Below are positions 9,063-16,731 of a DNA stretch of 64,000 nucleotides, one piece after another. Under the pieces are notes generated by a model. It made no database searches. It was not told the origin of the DNA and was given only the letters and a program-made list of their open reading frames with translations. The DNA is from Syntrophobacter sp. SbD2 (GTDB taxonomy: Bacteria; Desulfobacterota; Binatia; UBA9968): positions 1 to 64,000 of the forward strand of contig CAMDBU010000007.1 of assembly GCA_945889495.1 (NCBI GenBank). Direction: 5' to 3'. The translations under genes were made by a program, and so were the position numbers. Position 1 is the first letter of the stretch, and every line of letters begins with the position of its first letter.

Positions 9063-10196
9063 TCAGACGACTTTATAAAACTCGGCGCAGTTATCCCAAA
9101 GTATTTTGCGTTTGTCGGCGTCGGTGATTTTTAAATCGAGGAAACTGCTGACGGCGTTGGGATACTTCGAATCGCCGTGGGGATAATCGGTGGAGAAGAC
9201 CAGGCGGTCGGTGCCGATGTAGTCGATGACGTATTTGACGCCGGCTTCGTCCGGTTCGACCGAAACGAACACTTGGCGTTTGAAATAGTCGCTGGGTTTC
9301 ATGGTCATATCCTTGGCCCAGACATCGCCTTCGCGTTCCCAGCCTTCGTCCAAGCGCCACAGAAGCCAGGGCAGCCAAGTGCAGTTGGCTTCGAGAAAGG
9401 CGACGCGTAGCTTGGGATGGCGCGCCAAGACGCCGCCGGAGCAGACCGCGACGAGACCGAGCATCTGCTCCATCGGCTGGGCGACGGCGCGGCGCAGCAT
9501 GAAGTTGGGCTCGAACCAGTCGCCGGTCTGGCGGCCGGCGGAAGATGACGACTCGTGAAAGCCCACCGGCACAGCGAGCTCTTCCAAGGTGTTCCAGAGC
9601 GGCTCGTAATAGTCGTCATGCCAATTGCGGTCGTTGAGTATATTTGACCGCAAGAACACCGCGCGAAAGCCGAGCTCCTTGACGCAACGCTTGGCTTCCT
9701 TGACCGCGTCGTCGATGGCGAAGGTCGATAGCATGCCGGCGCCGAGCAGGCGGTTGGGATCTTTGGCGCAGAAATCGTAGAGCCAGTTGTTATAGGCGCG
9801 CGCCAGGGCGGCGGCGAACTCGGGCTCCATATGCGGTTCACTCAAGACGTTCAAGCCGCGGGTCGGATAGAGGACAGCGACATCGATGCCTTCGGTGTCC
9901 ATCGCTTCGAGCTGCACTTCGGCGCTCCATTGGCGCTCCGAGTGGTCGCGGTAGGTGCCTTGGTTGCGGGTGAAATTTTGCCCGCGGTTGGGCGCGCCGC
10001 TGCGTGCGCCGTTGGCGCGATACACGCCCCAGGCTCGGCCGTCGGGATGGGCCATGCGCAGATCGCGGACGTTCTCGCTGGTCAGACCGCGCGGCGCGAT
10101 GGCTTTGAATTTGCCGTCGATGTAGCGGTCCCATAAATCCACCGGCTCCATCAGGTGCATGTCGCTGTCCAAAACTTTCATACCGTTCTTGGTCAT
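9063..10196 (-). CDS. Amidohydrolase_2 family protein
   Basis: A 377-residue TIM-barrel hydrolase/decarboxylase-type protein beginning M-T-K-N-G-M-K-V-L-D-S-D-M-H-L. The D-x-D-x-H signature and the C-terminal F-S-T-D-Y-P-H-G-D motif place it with the large environmental amidohydrolase group related to ACMSD and gamma-resorcylate decarboxylase. The ATG at 10196 was chosen because AAGGAGGA lies 5 bases upstream; the frame is open 62 codons further but that extension looks non-coding. It diverges from the selenoprotein gene at 10285. Reaction unknown. Confidence 0.88.
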   Translation of the reverse strand: MTKNGMKVLDSDMHLMEPVDLWDRYIDGKFKAIAPRGLTSENVRDLRMAHPDGRAWGVYRANGARSGAPNRGQNFTRNQGTYRDHSERQWSAEVQLEAMDTEGIDVAVLYPTRGLNVLSEPHMEPEFAAALARAYNNWLYDFCAKDPNRLLGAGMLSTFAIDDAVKEAKRCVKELGFRAVFLRSNILNDRNWHDDYYEPLWNTLEELAVPVGFHESSSSAGRQTGDWFEPNFMLRRAVAQPMEQMLGLVAVCSGGVLARHPKLRVAFLEANCTWLPWLLWRLDEGWEREGDVWAKDMTMKPSDYFKRQVFVSVEPDEAGVKYVIDYIGTDRLVFSTDYPHGDSKYPNAVSSFLDLKITDADKRKILWDNCAEFYKVV

Positions 10197-10284
10197 GGCG
10201 TCCTCCTTGGGATAGATGATCGTTACATTAGCGCTCGCATTCCTGTCAATGTATCTGGTAAATTGACGACGACTCGGAGGTACG

Positions 10285-10743
10285 ATGCGCTTTGGAATTT
10301 TTGCTATTCTGTTCTTCAACTGGTTTCTGGCCAACGGGCAAGCCGCGGAGCTGCCAACCAAAGCGGCGGTTAAATCCATCACCGTTTATCAAGACCCCGG
10401 CTGAGGCTGCTGCACTGGCTGGGTCAGCCATCTACAAGCCAATGGTTTCAAGGTCGAAAAGAAACCACTCATGAGCAGCAAACTAGTCGCGGTGAAAGAC
10501 CAATATAAAGTCCCCGAGAAACTGCGCGCCTGCCATACCGCGGTGATCGACGGCTACGTCATCGAAGGCCATGTGCCGGCGGATTTGATTCATAAGCTGG
10601 TCAAAGACAAGCCGGCGGTGCTGGGCATCGCGGTTCCCGGCATGCCCAATGGCTCGCCGGGCATGGAAGGCGGCAAGCCGGAGCCGTATAGCGTGCTGAC
10701 CTTCGACAAGGATGGGAAGACGGCGGTGTATGCCAAGCGGTGA
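10285..10743 (+). CDS. DUF411 protein, candidate selenoprotein (Sec at codon 40)
   Basis: Reading from the ATG at 10285 (GGAGG 4 bases upstream) gives a signal peptide, then V-Y-Q-D-P-G-[UGA]-G-C-C-T-G-W, then the DUF411 hallmarks R-A-C-H-T-A-V-I-D-G-Y-V-I-E-G-H-V-P and V-P-G-M-P-N-G-S-P-G-M-E-G. From family knowledge the position of the UGA (10402-10404) is normally the first Cys of a C-G-C-C motif. A hairpin with a GGT loop follows 17 bases after the UGA. The frame is open from ATG to the stop at 10741 apart from this codon. DUF411 proteins are small periplasmic proteins linked to metal (often copper) handling; a Cys-to-Sec swap would give a more reactive thiol site. A conventional gene caller would report only the part from 10471. 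Alternative: a nonsense mutation. Confidence 0.85.
10416..10430 (+). promoter_or_regulatory. Candidate bacterial SECIS hairpin for the DUF411 UGA
   Basis: Perfect 6-bp stem TGGCTG (10416-10421) with CAGCCA (10425-10430) and loop GGT. The loop guanines lie 17-18 bases after the UGA at 10402-10404, within the spacing known for bacterial SECIS elements, which need a G early in the apical loop. Confidence 0.75.
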
Positions 10744-10760
10744 GGAGGGGAGGTGGAGTG

Positions 10761-11786
10761 ATGGAGTATTGGATTGATGGAGTGATGGGTGTTCGGAAGA
10801 GACTGCAAATTTTTATTTGTCTGCTGGTGATCGGTCTTGCCGCTGGAACGTCATTCGCCCAGGAGAAGCGCAATGTCCGCATGGTCTTCGTCAGTCTGGC
10901 TTGGAATAGCGAGATTCCCTTTCGCGTGGCGTTGGCGCGCGGTTACTTCAAGCAGCAGGGGTTGCAGGTGGAGCCGATATTAATCGGCGGCGGGCCGGCC
11001 GCACTGTCGGCGTTGATCTCTGGCGAGGTCGATTTCGCCAGCATCGGCGGAGCCCAGGCGATCTTTCGCGGTAAATCCCGCGGCCTCGACGTGACGATCA
11101 TCGGCTGCATATCGGGCACAACCAATTACATGCTGCTCGGCAACAAGCAGACCCGCACCGTGGAAGATTTGCGCGGCAAGGTGATTGGCGTCACCGGCGC
11201 GGGCACTTACTCGGAATTTGCCGTCAAGGCGTTTCTCCGCAAGCATAATCTCAATCCCGACAAGGACGTGGTCCTGCGCGCGATTGGCGGCACGGTGCTG
11301 CGCGCGGCGGCCATCGAGAAAGGCATCATCGCGGCGGCGCCGTTTTCCACCGAAGATGGCGTGCGCTTGATGCGCGCCGGTTATGCCGCCATCAGCAATA
11401 TGAGCGAGTCCTTGGGCATCCCGCAGAATATTCTGGTCACGCGCAACGAAGTGCTCGACAAATATCCCGAGACCAGCAAGCGTATGCTCAAGGCCTACAT
11501 TCAAGGCATGCAGCTGGCCAAGTACAACAAAAAAGAAGCGATCAAAGCCGGTTTCGACGCCGGCTTAAAAGGCGATCCGGACATCGTTAGCGCGGCTTGA
11601 AATCTCTATTCCGGCGGTCTGCAAGGCGACTTGTCGGTGGCATTGCCGGGGCTGCAACAGATGCTTGACGAAGATATCCGTACCGGCCTGGTCGATAAGA
11701 ACTTCACCATCGACCGGGCGATCAACGACCGGATTTTGAAAATCGCCCAGCAGGAGCTGCGCGCCGAAGGCAAGTTGAGGCAGTAG
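10761..11786 (+). pseudogene. NMT1/THI5-like binding protein interrupted by in-frame UGA at 11598
   Basis: Close paralogue of the next gene (shared L-A-W-N-S-E-[IL]-P-F-R-V-A-L-A-R-G, then G-G-P-A-A-L and a matching Q-Q-E-L-R-A-E-G-K-L end). It has a signal peptide and would end at 11786, but codon TGA at 11598-11600 stops it after I-V-S-A-A. The frame beyond continues N-L-Y-S-G-G-L-Q-G-D-L-S-V, aligning with the intact paralogue, where a Tyr stands at the UGA. A nonsense mutation or sequence error is most likely. Selenocysteine is unlikely because the paralogue has no Cys there and only a weak 4-bp hairpin follows. Start could also be the ATG at 10785. Confidence 0.75.
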
Positions 11787-11789
11787 CCG

Positions 11790-12782
11790 ATGATCTACGT
11801 TCTCCGCACTTTGATATTGCTCCTATCCGTCCTATCAATCGGATCCCATGGTGCCGCTCAGGAGCGCAAAACACTGCGCGTCGTCTTCACCGGCCTGGCC
11901 TGGAATAGCGAGCTGCCGTTTCGAGTCGCGTTGGCACGCGGTTTTTTTAGACAGCAGGGGCTGGAAATCCTACCGATCTTCGTGCGCGGCGGGCCGGCGG
12001 CACTGGCGGCGCTGTCTTCCGGCGAGGTCGAGTTCGCCGAGATCGGCGGCGCCCAGGCGATCATGCGCAGCCGGGCGCGCGGTTTGGACGTCGCGATCAT
12101 CGGCACGATCTCCAACGCCGTGACCTACCAGCTGGTCGGCAACAAGAGCACGCGAACTCTCGAAGATCTCAAAGGCAAACTGATCGGTGTCACCGGCGCC
12201 GGCGCATTCTCCGACTTCGCGACCCGGACGTTTCTACGCCGCAAGGGCATCGATCCCGACAAGGACGTGTTCCTGCGCGCCATCGGTGGCAGCGCGTTGC
12301 GCGTCAGCGCCCTGGAGAAGGGCATCGTCGCCGCCGCGCCGTTCTCGCCCGAGGACACCGTGCGGCTCACCCGCATGGGCTATCCGATGATCGCTAACTT
12401 CAGCGATATCTTGAACATCCCACAGACTCTGATCACCGCGCGCAACGATTATCTCGACAAGCAGGCCGACATCAGCAAGCGATTTTTGAAAGGGCTGATC
12501 CAGGGTATTCACTACGCCAAGACCAACAAGGCGGATGCGATTCGCGCCGGCTATGAAGCCAAGCTCCAAGGCGAAGCGGAAATCGTCCAGCAGGCCTACG
12601 ATCTATTCGCGCCCGGCTTCAGCGACGATCTGTCGGTCAATATGGCCGGCCTACAGGTGATGCTCGACGAGGACAAGCGCGCCAATCTGATCGACGCCAA
12701 GTTCACCGTCGAGCGCGCGGTCAATGATCGACTGCTCAAACTCGCCCAGCAGGAACTGCGCGCCGAAGGAAAGCTTAAGTAA
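11790..12782 (+). CDS. NMT1/THI5-like ABC substrate-binding protein
   Basis: A 330-residue periplasmic binding protein of the NMT1/THI5-like (SsuA/TauA-type) fold, with signal peptide residues 1-23 ending G-A-A-Q. The first strand carries R-V-V-F-T-G-L-A-W-N-S-E-L-P-F-R, then the helix A-L-A-R-G-F-F-R-Q-Q-G-L and a ligand-loop G-G-P-A-A-L-A-A-L-S-S-G-E-V-E-F-A. It starts 3 bases after the broken paralogue and is followed 8 bases later by the next gene, so it belongs to the 10.3-13.4 kb run. Ligand unknown; no membrane components nearby. Confidence 0.9.
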   Translation: MIYVLRTLILLLSVLSIGSHGAAQERKTLRVVFTGLAWNSELPFRVALARGFFRQQGLEILPIFVRGGPAALAALSSGEVEFAEIGGAQAIMRSRARGLDVAIIGTISNAVTYQLVGNKSTRTLEDLKGKLIGVTGAGAFSDFATRTFLRRKGIDPDKDVFLRAIGGSALRVSALEKGIVAAAPFSPEDTVRLTRMGYPMIANFSDILNIPQTLITARNDYLDKQADISKRFLKGLIQGIHYAKTNKADAIRAGYEAKLQGEAEIVQQAYDLFAPGFSDDLSVNMAGLQVMLDEDKRANLIDAKFTVERAVNDRLLKLAQQELRAEGKLK

Positions 12783-12790
12783 GCGGTGCC

Positions 12791-13192
12791 ATGGCCCCCG
12801 AGGTTTGCTTGCGCCAGCTGTCGGCACGGCGCGCTGGCGCGGCGGGTCAGTGGCGCATACGCTGGCAAATCGATAATCCTGGCGCCGATGCGCTGAGCAT
12901 CAATTCCGTGCGCGTGCCCCATGGGCAGTTCAAAGCCGATGAGCAATCATTGGTTCCACCATTGGTTCTACCGGCGGGAGGGATCGTTGAGTTTATCAGT
13001 CATGTTCATTGCGACGAGCCGGCCGGCTTAGTGACCGAGAACGCTTTCGTGATTTTTCACTGCCAATGGCGCGGTAAACCCTGGCGCATTTTCATTCGCA
13101 TTCGCGTAACGGTTACGGACGAAGGCGTGCCGGAAACCGCCGTCGAGCTAGTCACCACCCAGCAGGTGGGCTTTTCCGGAATCTCCAATTGA
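12791..13192 (+). CDS. Uncharacterised beta-rich protein
   Basis: A 133-residue protein I do not recognise. Alternating hydrophobic residues (W-R-I-R-W-Q-I-D-N-P-G, then V-F-I-F-type strands and W-R-I-F-I-R-I-R-V-T-V) suggest an immunoglobulin-like beta sandwich of the kind that packs against a partner. There are three Cys: C6, C74 and C90. No signal peptide or membrane segment. It lies between a binding protein (8 bases) and the double-UGA gene (11 bases), so it is probably co-translated with the latter and may be its partner. Confidence 0.65.
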   Translation: MAPEVCLRQLSARRAGAAGQWRIRWQIDNPGADALSINSVRVPHGQFKADEQSLVPPLVLPAGGIVEFISHVHCDEPAGLVTENAFVIFHCQWRGKPWRIFIRIRVTVTDEGVPETAVELVTTQQVGFSGISN

Positions 13193-13203
13193 GAGAGGCT
13201 GAC

Positions 13204-13425
13204 ATGGCGAGCAAGGAAGACGATCTCTATATACTCAAACGGATGCGCGGCTGACATAGCAATTGAGGCCTCGGCTTCGAAGAGACCACGGGTATGGTCT
13301 CCAACGCGGTAAAGCAGAGTCAGGAAGAAGTCATCGCCGCGCTCAAGCGGCTGCGCGCCGGGCATGGCGATGACGCGGAATATAAAAAGTTGCGCAAGGA
13401 TTTGCCGGCGGAGTGGCCGTGCTGA
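13204..13425 (+). CDS. Candidate double-selenocysteine small protein (UxxxU)
   Basis: From ATG 13204 (GAGAGG 5 bases upstream) the frame reads M-A-S-K-E-D-D-L-Y-I-L-K, then RMRGUHSNUGLGFEE, where U marks UGA codons 17 (13252-13254) and 21 (13264-13266). It continues as a helical, charged tail with V-I-A-A-L-K-R-L-R-A-G and ends E-W-P-C before a third UGA, here taken as the stop. A perfect 7-bp hairpin with loop CGGGTA begins 16 bases after the second UGA, placing the loop 22 and 34 bases after the two UGAs. Codon content is like the neighbours. No family is recognised. A U-x-x-x-U pair beside His and Asn could be a redox or metal site. The alternative is a decayed gene with two nonsense codons. 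Confidence 0.65.
13282..13301 (+). promoter_or_regulatory. Candidate bacterial SECIS hairpin for the double-UGA gene
   Basis: Perfect 7-bp stem GAGACCA (13282-13288) with TGGTCTC (13295-13301), 6-base loop CGGGTA. Loop start is 22 bases after UGA 2 and 34 bases after UGA 1, so one element could serve both within the known spacing range. Confidence 0.65.
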
Positions 13426-13430
13426 AACAG

Positions 13431-13460
13431 TTGTTAGTTGTCAGTGGTTAGTTCTCAGTT
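13431..13460. repeat. TTAGTTGTCAGTGGTTAG-type spacer sequence
   Basis: Low-complexity run of short overlapping GTTAGT/CAGT words in the convergent spacer after the double-UGA gene. It is one of several word-repeat spacers in this window. Confidence 0.5.
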
Positions 13461-13486
13461 GGAAATTGCCAGATGCACATGGGCGT

Positions 13487-14242
13487 TTAGTTAGATAGCT
13501 TCACTGTCGGCTGGCGCAAATTCAGATCTTTAACCCCGCCCCAAAACTCTCGTTTGCCGGTCATCGCTTGGACATGGCCGTCCCATTCTAGCGTGAAGGC
13601 GGTGAGGCCGAGTTTGACCGCGGCGCGAATTTTGTTTTGCGTTACGTCATCGGTGGCGAGTTCACGGATGGCATCGATCTGGCGGCTGCCATGGCCTTCG
13701 TCTTGGGCGGCGTGCAGTTGATAGGTCGCCGCGGCGCGCGGCGAGAAGCCGTAGTGGCCGGTGAGTTCGCGGTAGACCTTCTCCGAGATCTTGCCGGCGC
13801 CGCCCAGCTGGCTTTCGACAAATGCCAGCATGGCGACGCCTTCCAGCGCCGAGCGCCGTTGGCAGCAGCCGACGATCATTTCGATGGCCGCCAAGGTGCC
13901 GGGGGCGGGCTCGGCGTTGTCCGCCTGTTCACGGCTGATGCCGCCTACTTCTAAAAATTGCAGCATGATGTCGACATGGGTGCGCTTGCCGCCCAGCTCT
14001 TCCATGAAATTTTCCAACACCGTGGACATCACTTCGTATTCTTTTGCCGATACTGCATTGATCGCCATATGGCCGAAAAAGATCGGGTTGGTGCGCACCC
14101 GCAGGTAGTGCTGCACCTCGCCGAGAATGATCTGTTCTTTGCTCCAGCGGTGCTTGATGATGCCATCGAACCAGGGGTGTTGTTCCATCGGCACTTCGGC
14201 GGCGTAGCTCCAGAGTTCAGCTATAAAGTCATCGGGCTTCAT
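13487..14242 (-). CDS. Heme-oxygenase-fold iron-containing redox enzyme (TenA/PqqC-like)
   Basis: A 251-residue all-helical protein of the TenA/PqqC/HDO superfamily. Likely diiron ligands are seen as E-E-L-G-G in helix 3 and the late H-A-A-Q-D-E-G-H segment, with a Q-H-P-W-F-D-G-I start typical of the fold. Members are PqqC-like oxidases, TenA hydrolases and the newer heme-oxygenase-like diiron oxidases/oxygenases. The E/D/H-rich late helix favours a diiron enzyme. It is convergent with the double-UGA gene. One of three proteins of this fold in the window. Confidence 0.75.
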   Translation of the reverse strand: MKPDDFIAELWSYAAEVPMEQHPWFDGIIKHRWSKEQIILGEVQHYLRVRTNPIFFGHMAINAVSAKEYEVMSTVLENFMEELGGKRTHVDIMLQFLEVGGISREQADNAEPAPGTLAAIEMIVGCCQRRSALEGVAMLAFVESQLGGAGKISEKVYRELTGHYGFSPRAAATYQLHAAQDEGHGSRQIDAIRELATDDVTQNKIRAAVKLGLTAFTLEWDGHVQAMTGKREFWGGVKDLNLRQPTVKLSN

Positions 14243-14376
14243 GGCTCACCAAGTAGCGCAAGCCCGCGCGCTTGTCTAGCCCAGTGACGTAGCCGCGATT
14301 TGGCTTGATTGCGATTCCGATTCCGCGCTAGATAGCCGAGAGTAATTAAATCGACGCGAGTGCTTGGGAGGCGATC

Positions 14377-14907
14377 ATGGCAGCGGTGGTTGGTTTGGGA
14401 CATGTCGGCATTTACGTGCGCGATCTGGAAAAAATGGTGGGGTTCTACCGCGACACCCTGGGCATGCGTATCACCAAGCAGAACTGGTGCGCCGGAATCG
14501 TTTTTTTCAGCACCGATGCGGAGCGGGCTGATCATGAGATCGCGCTATTCCGCGGCCGACCGGCAGACGCCGATTCGCGTTTGATCAATCAGATCTCGTT
14601 GCGGGTGGAGACGCTCGACGATCTCCGCGTCATGCACAAAAAATTACTCGCTCTGGACCTGCGCATCGACGCCCTGGTCAACCATGTCAGCGCGCTGGGC
14701 TGCTATTACTTCGACCCAGAGGGCAATCGGTCGGAAGTTTTCTGGGTCACCGGCCGGCCTTGCTGGGTGCCGATCGCGCACCTGATCGATATTCACCAGT
14801 CGGACGAAGCGGTGCTGGCGGAGATCGAAGCCCTGTGGCAGCGGCTGCGCCATGTCGGCATGGGCGAGCGCATGGCCAACGAGCCGGCGACGTTACAGTT
14901 GGATTGA
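14377..14907 (+). CDS. VOC-superfamily (glyoxalase/extradiol dioxygenase-like) protein
   Basis: A 176-residue vicinal-oxygen-chelate protein. The H-V-G-I-Y-V-R-D-L strand contributes the first metal His, H-E-I-A-L-F the second, and S-E-V-F-W the Glu. The Y-Y-F-D-P-E-G-N-R motif is typical of the second beta-alpha-beta-beta-beta unit. GGGAGG precedes the ATG. It overlaps no gene but is only 11 bases from the next binding-protein gene. Single-domain dioxygenase, lyase or isomerase; substrate unknown. Confidence 0.85.
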   Translation: MAAVVGLGHVGIYVRDLEKMVGFYRDTLGMRITKQNWCAGIVFFSTDAERADHEIALFRGRPADADSRLINQISLRVETLDDLRVMHKKLLALDLRIDALVNHVSALGCYYFDPEGNRSEVFWVTGRPCWVPIAHLIDIHQSDEAVLAEIEALWQRLRHVGMGERMANEPATLQLD

Positions 14908-14918
14908 GGCATTAATTA

Positions 14919-15788
14919 ATGGAAGAACTCAAGATCGGTATCGGCACATCGAGCATCGGCCGCTTTCTGCCCTATGTGGCGGAGGCGGCGGGCTTGTTCA
15001 AGCAGCAGAACATCGCGGTCGAGATCGTCAATCAGCTCGACGAAGAGAAAGTCGTCGACGATATCGTCAGCCAAGAGATTCCCATCGGCACGCCCAATGC
15101 GCCGTCGCTGATCTTTTCGCGGCTGGAGGGCAATGACTTGGTCATTGTGGGCGGGCTATTGAACCGCCCGGCGTTCTATCTAGTGGCAAATCCGCGGCTC
15201 ACTTCCGTCGAACAGCTCAAAGGCAAACGGCTGGGCATCAACCAGCCGCGCCGGATGGCCGGGATGATGATGCTGGAACTGCTACGCCGCTGGGGCATCG
15301 ACCGCGACAAGGATTTGCAATTGGTCGATCTCGGTCTCAATGACCGCAGTTTCGAGGCGCTAATCAAGGGCGATCTCGACGGCGCGCTGTTGCCGCCGGA
15401 GAAGGCGTTTGCCGCCGAAGCCGAAGGGTTGCGCATTGTCGCCGATACTCTCGATCTCAAGAGCCAATGGGTGGTGCTGGCGACCAGCGAGCGATTTCTC
15501 GCCAGTCATCGCGTACTGGTTGGTAAAGTCGCGGCGATCTATCGCGAGAGTATTGCGATCTTCAAGAACGATGCGCCGCTGGCGCACGAAGTGATCGGCC
15601 GGCAGCTGCCGGCGCTACGCGCCAAACCGGCGGTGATCGAAAAGTGTTATGGCGTCTTCGCCGAGCTGTTCGAGCCGACTATGATCGCCACGCCCGCGGC
15701 GCTAGCCGCCATCCTTGGCGAAGTTGCTTTGCAAGATCGCCGGGCCGGCGCGCTGCGGCCGGCGGATTTAACCCGAGCCGTCGGCTAA
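14919..15788 (+). CDS. NMT1/THI5-like binding-protein domain without signal peptide
   Basis: A 289-residue protein that starts directly in the first beta strand of the fold (M-E-E-L-K-I-G-I-G-T-S-S-I-G-R-F-L-P) and has no signal peptide or membrane segment. The rest is canonical: A-A-G-L-F-K-Q-Q-N-I helix, L-K-G-K-R-L-G hinge and W-G-I-D-R-D-K-D. A cytoplasmic location follows unless export is lost through a wrong start; no upstream in-frame start gives a leader. It may be a ligand-binding or enzymatic derivative. Neighbours are a VOC protein and the hydratase/lyase gene. Confidence 0.8.
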   Translation: MEELKIGIGTSSIGRFLPYVAEAAGLFKQQNIAVEIVNQLDEEKVVDDIVSQEIPIGTPNAPSLIFSRLEGNDLVIVGGLLNRPAFYLVANPRLTSVEQLKGKRLGINQPRRMAGMMMLELLRRWGIDRDKDLQLVDLGLNDRSFEALIKGDLDGALLPPEKAFAAEAEGLRIVADTLDLKSQWVVLATSERFLASHRVLVGKVAAIYRESIAIFKNDAPLAHEVIGRQLPALRAKPAVIEKCYGVFAELFEPTMIATPAALAAILGEVALQDRRAGALRPADLTRAVG

Positions 15789-15837
15789 GCGCGGCCTAAA
15801 TTTCAATCAAGAATCATTTGTCGTAAAGGAGCATCCG

Positions 15838-16680
15838 ATGGCCAAGAAAAAAGAATACAGCTGTGTGCTAGTCGAGACCGACGGAGACGGGATCACCTGG
15901 ATCACCTTCAACCGGCCGGAGAAACGCAACGCCATGAGTCCGACCCTGCATGTCGAGATGGAGGAAATTCTTTATGGCCTGGAAACCGATGAGGAAACCA
16001 AAGTCATCGTCCTCACCGGCGCCGGCAACAGCTGGAGCGCGGGCATGGACTTGAAGCAATACTTTCGCGAGACCGATAAAGATCCGGTGGCGCGTTTTCG
16101 CGCCGCCACGGCGCACCGGCGCTGGGCGACGGAACTACTCACATGGTCTCGCAAACCGACCATCGCCATGGTGAACGGTTACTGCTACGGCGGGGCCTTT
16201 GTCTCCTTGGCTGCCTGCGACATCGTCATCGCGGCGGAGAGCGCGACCTTCGGTTTGTCCGAGGTCAACTGGGGGATTATTCCCGGCGGCAACGTCAGCA
16301 AAGTGTTCGGCGAAATGGTCGGCTTCCGTAACGCGATGTTTTACGCCATGACCGGCCGCACCATCGACGGCAAGAAAGCCGCCGAGATCGGCATCGCGAC
16401 CATGGCGGTGCCGGCGGATAAATTGCGCGAGGAAACCGTCACCATCGCCCGCGAACTGATCGCCAAGGCGCCGACGGTGCTGGCCTACACCAAGCACGCG
16501 ATCCGCGCCGTGCGCGGCATGGATATGGATCAAGCCTACGAGTACTTGGGCGCCAAGAGCATGGCGCTGCGCGCCGCCGACCCGGAAAAGACCCGCGAGC
16601 GCGGCATGCGCGAATTTCTCGACGAGAAAAAATACCGGCCAGGATTGGAGCCGGTGAAGCGGCCGAGCGAGGAGAAGTGA
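15838..16680 (+). CDS. Enoyl-CoA hydratase family, p-hydroxycinnamoyl-CoA hydratase/lyase-like
   Basis: A 280-residue crotonase-fold protein whose sequence follows p-hydroxycinnamoyl-CoA hydratase/lyase (feruloyl-CoA to vanillin plus acetyl-CoA): R-P-E-K-R-N-A-M-S-P-T-L, A-G-M-D-L-K-Q-Y-F-R-E, K-P-T-I-A-M-V-N-G, then A-C-D, F-G-L-S-E-V-N-W-G-I and the C-terminal Y-R-P-G-L-E-P. Ser123 and Glu142 match the catalytic positions. The C-terminal Y-E-Y-L-G-A-K region is where the enzyme has its catalytic Tyr, and which Tyr is equivalent is unclear. A feruloyl-CoA synthetase is not adjacent. Phenylpropanoid (lignin monomer) side-chain degradation is the likely role. Confidence 0.85.
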   Translation: MAKKKEYSCVLVETDGDGITWITFNRPEKRNAMSPTLHVEMEEILYGLETDEETKVIVLTGAGNSWSAGMDLKQYFRETDKDPVARFRAATAHRRWATELLTWSRKPTIAMVNGYCYGGAFVSLAACDIVIAAESATFGLSEVNWGIIPGGNVSKVFGEMVGFRNAMFYAMTGRTIDGKKAAEIGIATMAVPADKLREETVTIARELIAKAPTVLAYTKHAIRAVRGMDMDQAYEYLGAKSMALRAADPEKTRERGMREFLDEKKYRPGLEPVKRPSEEK

Positions 16681-16731
16681 TCCAGCCGTTCGGCTAACCG
16701 ACGTTGCTCACAAGAATTAAGGAGGTTGCGA

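Noticed and set aside
10197-10382. Extended N terminus of the amidohydrolase at 9063
   Set aside because: A strong AAGGAGGA precedes the internal ATG at 10196, and the extension overlaps the divergent selenoprotein gene.
11598-11600. Selenocysteine codon in the binding protein
   Set aside because: The intact paralogue has Tyr, not Cys, at this site and the following hairpin is only 4 bp, so nonsense mutation is favoured.
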